Shown here piece after piece: positions 34,595-39,516 of a stretch of 39,516 nt of DNA (positions are counted from its first letter, which is position 1; each line of letters begins with the position of its first letter). Under the pieces are notes generated by a model. That model was not told the DNA's origin, made no database searches, and worked only from the letters and a program-made list of their open reading frames with translations. Made by a program: the position numbers and the translations under genes. This DNA is from JAGQRJ01 sp041402045 (GTDB lineage: Bacteria; Planctomycetota; J058). The DNA lies in contig JAWKSZ010000077.1 of NCBI GenBank assembly GCA_041402045.1, positions 1-39,516 of the forward strand. The letters run 5' to 3'.

Positions 34595-35257
34595 TCAGCC
34601 CTCCCAGGAGCGCGCGGCCTGGGCCAGTTGGCCCCGGGGCAGGCGGCCCTGGAGCCGCTCGAGGAGCGCGTGGCGCAGCTCCTCGGCCCGCTCGGCGAGG
34701 CCCTCGGGGTCGTCGCTCAGGGCCTGGACCCCGGGCTGGCCGAAGACCCAGGCGGCCAGGGCCTGGTCCACGTCGAGGAAGAACGCCTCGGCCACCTCGG
34801 CCTGGGTCGCGTTCTTGGGCAGCCGCCCCCAGCTGTGCTTCAGCGCGAGGCGCGCCTCGCCGCCGTCGGGGAGGCGCAGCACGAGGTCGAAGATCCCGTG
34901 GTAGTTGTGGGCCTGGACCTGGCCGAAGAACTTGGCGCCGTCGTAGCGAAGCTCGAGGGTCCCGGCGAGCACGACGCCCTCGACCCCGAACGCGTCGCGC
35001 AGCGGCTCGAGGACGTCCGCCACCCGGGCGCTGGGCGCCCCGTCCTCCGTCGCCTCCACCTCGATCCAGGCGGGGCCGATCACCGCGTCCGGCTCAGGCT
35101 CCGCGTCGGGCTGGGGCTCCGGCGCGCGGGCGGGCTCGGGCTCCGGCTCGGCAGCCTCGGGGGGCCGCTCGCCGATCGGGGTCAGGGGGACGGGGTCGGG
35201 CTCCGGGCTGGCGCAGGCGGCCGCGGCCAGGAGCGCGACGAGGGCGAGCCGACGCAC
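34595..35257 (-). CDS. Lipoprotein, paralogue of the upstream exported protein
   Basis: The 220-residue protein starts at GTG 35257 and has a lipoprotein signal with lipobox ending AAAC (Cys15). A Pro/Glu/Ala linker (about 17-58) leads to a globular domain. The middle shares YDGAKFFGQVQAHNYHGIFD and LKHSWGRLPKNATQ with the upstream protein's FFGQGQAHNFKGTIS and WKHSWGRLPANYTQ, so the two are homologous. The family is not recognised. It lies seven bases after its paralogue's stop, so the two are made together. The linker suggests the domain is held away from the membrane. Confidence 0.72.
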   Translation of the reverse strand: MRRLALVALLAAAACASPEPDPVPLTPIGERPPEAAEPEPEPARAPEPQPDAEPEPDAVIGPAWIEVEATEDGAPSARVADVLEPLRDAFGVEGVVLAGTLELRYDGAKFFGQVQAHNYHGIFDLVLRLPDGGEARLALKHSWGRLPKNATQAEVAEAFFLDVDQALAAWVFGQPGVQALSDDPEGLAERAEELRHALLERLQGRLPRGQLAQAARSWEG

Positions 35258-35264
35258 GCGGGCG

Positions 35265-35987
35265 CTACTCGTCGCCCGCGCCCTTCTCCTCGCCGCCCTC
35301 GGGGGCCAGCGACTCGAGGAACTTCTGCACGTCGCAGTCCTCCATGTTCTGCTTGAGCAGGGGCTCGCGGATCCGCTCGATGTTCTTCTGGACCCAGGTC
35401 TCGACCTCCTTGGCCTTGGCCTCGGGGATCCGCTCGCGGATCTCGGGCACGCTGAGCACGCCGATCATGACGCTCGACCAGAGCATGTCGGTGTACTCCT
35501 GGCGGGTCTGCTTCTGGGTGTAGTTGGCCGGGAGCCGGCCCCAGCTGTGCTTCCACTCGAAGCTGGCGACGACCTCGCCCGCGGCGTTCTTGACCTGGAC
35601 GCTGATCGTGCCCTTGAAGTTGTGGGCCTGGCCCTGGCCGAAGAACTCGGAGTTGTCGTAGTCGCTCGAGGCGCTGCCCTCGACGATGTAGTCGGCGGGG
35701 GGGGCGTCGGGGTCCTTCTCGGCCCAGGTCTTGTTGATCGACTCGATGTACGACTCGGTCTTGGCGTTCTGGGTGGGGAGCAGCGAGTCGACGCGGATCC
35801 CGAACAGGTGGAGCTGCCGCCACATGAACCACTGCACGTGGTTGACCTTCTCCGGGCTCCCGTCGATCGAGTTGGTGACCTTGACCCCGATCCGCAGCGG
35901 GTGGGCCCCGGCGGGCTTCTGCTCCTGAGCCGAGCTGACCCCGGCGGCCACGGCCAGCGCGGCGGCGGCGATCCACGTCGAACGCAT
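35265..35987 (-). CDS. Exported protein of unknown function, paralogue of the next gene
   Basis: The 240-residue protein starts at ATG 35987 after AGGAGG and has a Sec signal (IAAAALAVAAGVSSA, cleavage about residue 20). The mature domain begins RIGVKVTNSIDG and has FFGQGQAHNFKGTISVQVKN and FEWKHSWGRLPANYTQKQ. The C-terminal half is helical and acidic and ends EEKGAGDE. The shared 'FFGQ-QAHN' and 'HSWGRLP' motifs define a small family with the lipoprotein downstream. The secreted and anchored forms may pair at the envelope, but no activity can be named. It is preceded by an intergenic stretch of 159 bases. Confidence 0.72.
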   Translation of the reverse strand: MRSTWIAAAALAVAAGVSSAQEQKPAGAHPLRIGVKVTNSIDGSPEKVNHVQWFMWRQLHLFGIRVDSLLPTQNAKTESYIESINKTWAEKDPDAPPADYIVEGSASSDYDNSEFFGQGQAHNFKGTISVQVKNAAGEVVASFEWKHSWGRLPANYTQKQTRQEYTDMLWSSVMIGVLSVPEIRERIPEAKAKEVETWVQKNIERIREPLLKQNMEDCDVQKFLESLAPEGGEEKGAGDE

Positions 35988-36146
35988 GCTTCCTCCTGGA
36001 AGACCTGACGGACCCGAGCGGCCCGAGCTTGCGGAGAGACGGACGGCCCCGCCGCGGTGTTCAGCCCGCAACCGTATCACGCGCGGCGACTTAGCCGCAA
36101 CGCGCAGCCGGCGACCGGGTCGGCAGCGCGACCCGCCGCCTCAGCC

Positions 36147-38867
36147 CTACGCCGGGGGCGGCGCCTGGAACAGCTCCTCCTTGGGGCGGAGCGGGCGCTT
36201 GAGCCAGAGCGGGCGGCGCAGGCCGCCGGGGCCGGGGCCGGGGCGGGCCTTGTCCAGCCAGGCGCGCCACTGAGCGCGGGCGCGGTCGTGGTCGACCCGC
36301 ACGTCGCCTTCGCGGTCGTCGGGGCCGGCGGGGGTCACGGTCACGACCTGGTGCCAGCAGTGCATGCCGCTGATCGGGTCGGGCTGCACGGGGAAGGTCA
36401 TGTTCTGGTGCACCCCGACCTCCTTCCACCACAGGCGCTCGGAGTCCTGGTCGGGGCTCTCGAACGGCTTCAGCCCCTCGGTCACCCGGCGCACGAGGAG
36501 CTGGTTGCCGCTGCGCTCGAAGTGCACGGGCGTCGCGCTCCAGCGGTTGGTCGCGCCCTCGCTCTCCTTGCGCCAGCGCCCGAGGTGGTGGCTGCAGGCG
36601 ATCACCCCGGGCTTGATCCCCTCGGTGGTCCACACCCGCAGCACGAAGCTCCCGATCTTGGTCGAGACCTTGGCCAGGTCGCCGTGGGCCAGGCCCCGGG
36701 CCAGGGCGTCGCTGGGGTGGATCCACAGCGGGTTGCTGTGCGCGATCTCGAGCAGCCACTTGGCGTTCCCCGAGCGCGAGTGGATCAGGACCGGGAGCCG
36801 GAAGGTCGGGACGAGCACGATCTCGTCGCCCGCGAGGGCCTCCTTCGAGACCTGGCTCTGGATCGCGCCGGGGAGCGCGTGCTCGGCCCAGCCCCACTCG
36901 GCCAGGGTCGAGGAGAACAGCTCGATCTTGCGCGAGGGCGTGTCCCAGCCGCGGCGGCGCACGCCGTCGATCTCGACCCCCGGCTTGTCCGCGGCGACCT
37001 CCTGCTCGTGCAGGAGCAGGCGATCGGTCCCCGGGGCCTCGACCGCGAACACGCCGCGTCGGCGCATGTATTCCAGCGGGCTCTGGCCCTCGGCGGCGGC
37101 GGCGTCCTTCAGCCCGGGCACGCTGGCGAAGGCCTCGTCGAAGTAGTCGTCGACGGTCATGGGCTCGCCCGGGCGCCCGGGCACCTCGAAGTGCTTGCGG
37201 ATCCCCAAGGACCCGTCGGGGTCGATCTTCCAGCTCAGGGCCAGGAAGAACTCGGCCTCCTCCCACACCTCGCCGGGGTTGGTCTCGCGGCTGTCGGCCA
37301 CCGGCTTGCCCGCGCGACGCTGGGCCTCGCGCACCACCGGCTGCCGCAGCCCGATCCAGCGCCCCATGTGGGTCTCCTGGCTCTGGTGGTCGTGGCGCTC
37401 GGGGGAGTGCCCCATGGGGAGCACGTAGTCGGCGAACTGCGCGGTCTCGTTCCAGGTCGGGGTCAGCGCCACGTGCAGCCCGATCTTCTCCTCGTCGCGC
37501 AGGGCCTCGATCCAGCTCATGCCGTCGGGGTAGGTCCACACCGGGTTGAACACCCGGGTGAAGTAGACGTCGACCGTCCCCCGCCCGTCGAGCAGCAGGT
37601 GCGGGAGCAAGAAGCTCATTTCGTAGTGAGCGAGCGGATACTCCGGCGGCCAGAGCAGCTCGCTCCAGCCGTCGTGGGGCGGCGGCGACCAGGGCGTCGC
37701 CGGCTTCATTTTGTGCCAGTCGTGGGGCGAGACCCCGCCGGGGGTGCCCACGCTCCCGGTGAGCACGTTCAGGAACAAGAGCGCGCGCGCGATCTGCCAG
37801 CCGCCGAGGTTCCCCGACGCGGCGTTGCGCCAAATGTGGGTCGCGAGCTTGGTCCCCGCGCGCCCGGCGCGGCGGGCCACGTCCTCGAGCACCTCGGCCC
37901 GGAGCCCGCTCGCGGCGACGGCGCGGGAGGTCGGGAAGTTCTCCGAGTAGTAGCGGGTCAGGGCGTCCATGAACTCGGCGAAGCTCACCTCGCGCCCCGC
38001 GAGGCTGGGGTCGAGGTGCGCCGCGGTCTCCTGCCAGTTGGTCCAGCGCTCGAGGAACGCCTCGTTGGCCAGGCCCTCGCGCAGGATCACCCCGGCCATG
38101 GCCAGGAGCACCTCGGCCTCGCTCCCGGGGTGCGTCGGCAGCCAGTGGTCGGCCATGCTCGCGGTGTTCGAGAGCCGGACGTCGAGCACCGCGATCTCGG
38201 TGCCCTGCTCGCGGGCCTCGGTCAGGCGCTGGGCGTGGGGGTTGAAGTAGTGCCCGCTCTCGAGCTTGGCCGAGACCAGGAGCACGAACTCGGCCCGCGA
38301 ATAGTCGGGGGAGCCGCGGTCGCTGCCCCACAGCGTCATGAACCCCAGCCGGGTCGAGGCCGAGCACACGTTCGTGTGCGAGTTGTGCCCGTCGACGCCC
38401 CAGGCGGTGAGGGTCCGGTTCATGAACCCGTCCTCGCCCGGGCGCCCGACGTGGTACATCACCCCGTCCTTACGCCCGCTCTCGATCGAGGCCCGGATCC
38501 GCTGCCCAATGTCTTCGAGGGCGGCCTCCCAGCTCACCTCCTCCCACTGCCCCTCGCCCCGGGGGCCGCTGCGCTTGAGCGGCTTCAAGATCCGCTCGGG
38601 GTCGGTGATCTGGTTCAGGGTCGCGGGGCCCTTGGCGCAGGTCTTGCCGCGGCTGCCCGGGTGCAGGGGGTTGCCCTCGATCCGCCGCACCTCCTGGGTC
38701 TCCTTGTCCACGAAGGCCAGGAGCCCGCAGCCCGCCTCGCAGTTGAAGCACAGCGTGGGGACCACGGTGTAGTCGCGGCTCACCCGCTCGGGCCAGGCCT
38801 TGGGGTCGAGCTCGGACCAGTCGTCCCAGCGCTCGTAGGGCGGTTGCCCGGTCAGGTTGACGGCCAC
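36147..38867 (-). CDS. Molybdopterin (MGD) oxidoreductase catalytic subunit
   Basis: The 906-residue protein is a DMSO-reductase-family catalytic subunit. The N-terminal [4Fe-4S] site is C40, C43, C47 and C77 (CFNCEAGCGLL, GKTCAKGP). A likely molybdenum or tungsten ligand region is HTNVCSASTRLGF, with Cys168 the candidate ligand. The guanine-dinucleotide domain at the end includes HSNPLWIHPSDALARGLAHG. No twin-arginine signal precedes the Fe-S motif, so it may be cytosolic or be exported with a partner. GTG 38867 follows AGGAGG, and the gene begins 13 bases after the NrfD-like subunit. Polysulfide, thiosulfate, formate or other substrates are possible; sequence alone does not choose. Confidence 0.85.
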   Translation of the reverse strand: MAVNLTGQPPYERWDDWSELDPKAWPERVSRDYTVVPTLCFNCEAGCGLLAFVDKETQEVRRIEGNPLHPGSRGKTCAKGPATLNQITDPERILKPLKRSGPRGEGQWEEVSWEAALEDIGQRIRASIESGRKDGVMYHVGRPGEDGFMNRTLTAWGVDGHNSHTNVCSASTRLGFMTLWGSDRGSPDYSRAEFVLLVSAKLESGHYFNPHAQRLTEAREQGTEIAVLDVRLSNTASMADHWLPTHPGSEAEVLLAMAGVILREGLANEAFLERWTNWQETAAHLDPSLAGREVSFAEFMDALTRYYSENFPTSRAVAASGLRAEVLEDVARRAGRAGTKLATHIWRNAASGNLGGWQIARALLFLNVLTGSVGTPGGVSPHDWHKMKPATPWSPPPHDGWSELLWPPEYPLAHYEMSFLLPHLLLDGRGTVDVYFTRVFNPVWTYPDGMSWIEALRDEEKIGLHVALTPTWNETAQFADYVLPMGHSPERHDHQSQETHMGRWIGLRQPVVREAQRRAGKPVADSRETNPGEVWEEAEFFLALSWKIDPDGSLGIRKHFEVPGRPGEPMTVDDYFDEAFASVPGLKDAAAAEGQSPLEYMRRRGVFAVEAPGTDRLLLHEQEVAADKPGVEIDGVRRRGWDTPSRKIELFSSTLAEWGWAEHALPGAIQSQVSKEALAGDEIVLVPTFRLPVLIHSRSGNAKWLLEIAHSNPLWIHPSDALARGLAHGDLAKVSTKIGSFVLRVWTTEGIKPGVIACSHHLGRWRKESEGATNRWSATPVHFERSGNQLLVRRVTEGLKPFESPDQDSERLWWKEVGVHQNMTFPVQPDPISGMHCWHQVVTVTPAGPDDREGDVRVDHDRARAQWRAWLDKARPGPGPGGLRRPLWLKRPLRPKEELFQAPPPA

Positions 38868-38880
38868 CTGCGGCCTCCTG

Positions 38881-39516
38881 TCAGCTCAAGGGCGGGACTT
38901 GCCCGGCCTGCACGTAGAGGTGCTCCCAGATCCAGAGCCCGACCAGCGCGGCCGGGCCGGCCACGAGCAGGACCTCGGTCGGCACCGGGTCCATGACCCA
39001 GATCAGACTCAGGAGCCCCAGCGGGAGCAGGTGCCCCAGCCCGAACACGCCGAGGGTGAGGGTCATGCCCTGGGGCGCCGCCTTGAGCCAGCTCGTGGCC
39101 AGCTTGGCGTCCTCGCTGGGGTGCACGGTCAGCTCGCCCAGCACGCACAGCCCGTTGAGCACGAGCGCGATCGCGAGGGCCAGGCTCAGGGCCAGCGGGC
39201 GGTTGGCGGGGCCTCCCTCGAGCGCGGTCCAGCCCGGCGCGATCGAGAGCGCCGCGCTCCCGGCGACCAGCCCCTGGATCACGAGGTGCGGGAGCAGGAG
39301 CGGGCTCTGCCAGAGCTGGCGCCCCTTGGCCTGGGCGAACAGGAACGCGGTGTAGCCGGTGGTCGCGGCCCCGGCGAGGATCGCCAGGAGCCCCAGCGGG
39401 CGCGGCGCCCACTCCGGGAGCCCGGTCACGAACAGCCCCGCCCCCCACAGCCCGGCCACGAGCGACGAGCCGATCAGCACGAAGGCGCCCTTGACCAGCC
39501 AGCTCTTGGGCTGGGG
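38881..39516 (-). CDS. NrfD/PsrC-like membrane subunit, 5' end beyond the window
   Basis: The frame is open to the right edge of the window, so the start is not seen; 211 residues of the C-terminal part are present. They form about six hydrophobic helices (LLAILAGAATTGYTAFLF, VLNGLCVLGELTV, LTLGVFGLGHLLPLGLLSLI, AALVGLWIWEHLYVQAG). The GYTAFLF and 'WEHLYVQAGQVPPLS' features are as in NrfD-type quinol-interacting subunits. These subunits hand electrons between quinones and an Fe-S subunit, which is probably encoded just outside. With the molybdopterin subunit downstream this forms a membrane redox complex. Confidence 0.82.
   Translation of the reverse strand, partial: PQPKSWLVKGAFVLIGSSLVAGLWGAGLFVTGLPEWAPRPLGLLAILAGAATTGYTAFLFAQAKGRQLWQSPLLLPHLVIQGLVAGSAALSIAPGWTALEGGPANRPLALSLALAIALVLNGLCVLGELTVHPSEDAKLATSWLKAAPQGMTLTLGVFGLGHLLPLGLLSLIWVMDPVPTEVLLVAGPAALVGLWIWEHLYVQAGQVPPLS

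Noticed and set aside
36057..38996. Antisense open frame of over 900 codons opposite the molybdopterin oxidoreductase
   Set aside because: Such frames follow from the high-GC third positions of the real gene; the composition is His/Gly/Arg/Val-rich with no domain. Similar frames at 12856-15459 and 22906-25374 were rejected for the same reason.

Overview
The window is very GC-rich DNA (about 70 % or more by eye) with dense genes, many GTG starts, strong AGGAGG-type ribosome binding sites, lipoprotein and Sec signal peptides and a predicted outer-membrane barrel. It is therefore a diderm bacterium. The eukaryote-like Ser/Thr kinase, the SUKH immunity pair, the Thg1-like protein and the large intracellular 'hypothetical' families would fit Myxococcota or Planctomycetota, but there is no rRNA or tRNA here to fix the taxon. 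Several frameshifts and broken gene ends suggest either local decay or imperfect (perhaps metagenomic) assembly.

Layout. 0.2-1.4 kb: an RNA-repair-like pair, a Thg1-like 3'-5' polymerase overlapping a small polynucleotide-kinase-type P-loop protein. 1.4-4.4 kb: aldo/keto reductase, the tail of a sigma-54 regulator abutting the tail of a ferredoxin, and a CoA-transferase. 4.5-5.8 kb: a predicted beta-barrel protein. 5.8-8.0 kb: a three-gene operon of unknown function containing two paralogues. 8.4-10.6 kb: a CyuA/UPF0597 enzyme with a tiny coupled membrane protein, then a secreted protein. 10.7-12.0 kb: two tandem, indel-riddled genes for acidic-tailed secreted proteins. 12.0-17.4 kb: a same-strand run of acyl-CoA-dehydrogenase-like protein, cytosolic PhnD-like binding protein, Cys-less TusA/di-iron fusion, TerC with an inserted jelly-roll-like domain, and a TPR lipoprotein. 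17.6-20.4 kb: a phosphodiester-glycosidase-domain protein and a Ser/Thr kinase with a frameshifted regulator-like tail. 20.4-21.6 kb: a SUKH immunity-type pair with less GC-biased codons. 21.6-29.5 kb: two divergent molybdenum hydroxylase loci; one is a fused Fe-S/Mo protein with SnoaL-like and RING-like neighbours, the other is a complete three-subunit xanthine-dehydrogenase-type operon ending in guanine deaminase. 29.5-29.8 kb: a fold-back repeat element. 29.8-32.3 kb: a helical protein, a GT4 glycosyltransferase and a membrane protein. 32.3-36.0 kb: queC, a HEAT-repeat membrane protein and two related exported proteins. 36.1-39.5 kb: a molybdopterin oxidoreductase with an NrfD-type membrane subunit running off the end.

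How the genes work together. The clearest pathway is purine catabolism: GuaD makes xanthine and the adjoining hydroxylase can oxidise it, though the substrate of the second hydroxylase is unknown. The most unusual content is the 12-17 kb cluster (Cys-less TusA/di-iron fusion, dehydrogenase-like protein without the usual base motif, TerC with a possibly permuted carbohydrate-binding-like insert) and a DNA-level signal across the window: the tetranucleotide GATG/CATC is strongly avoided, with synonymous codons chosen to avoid it.
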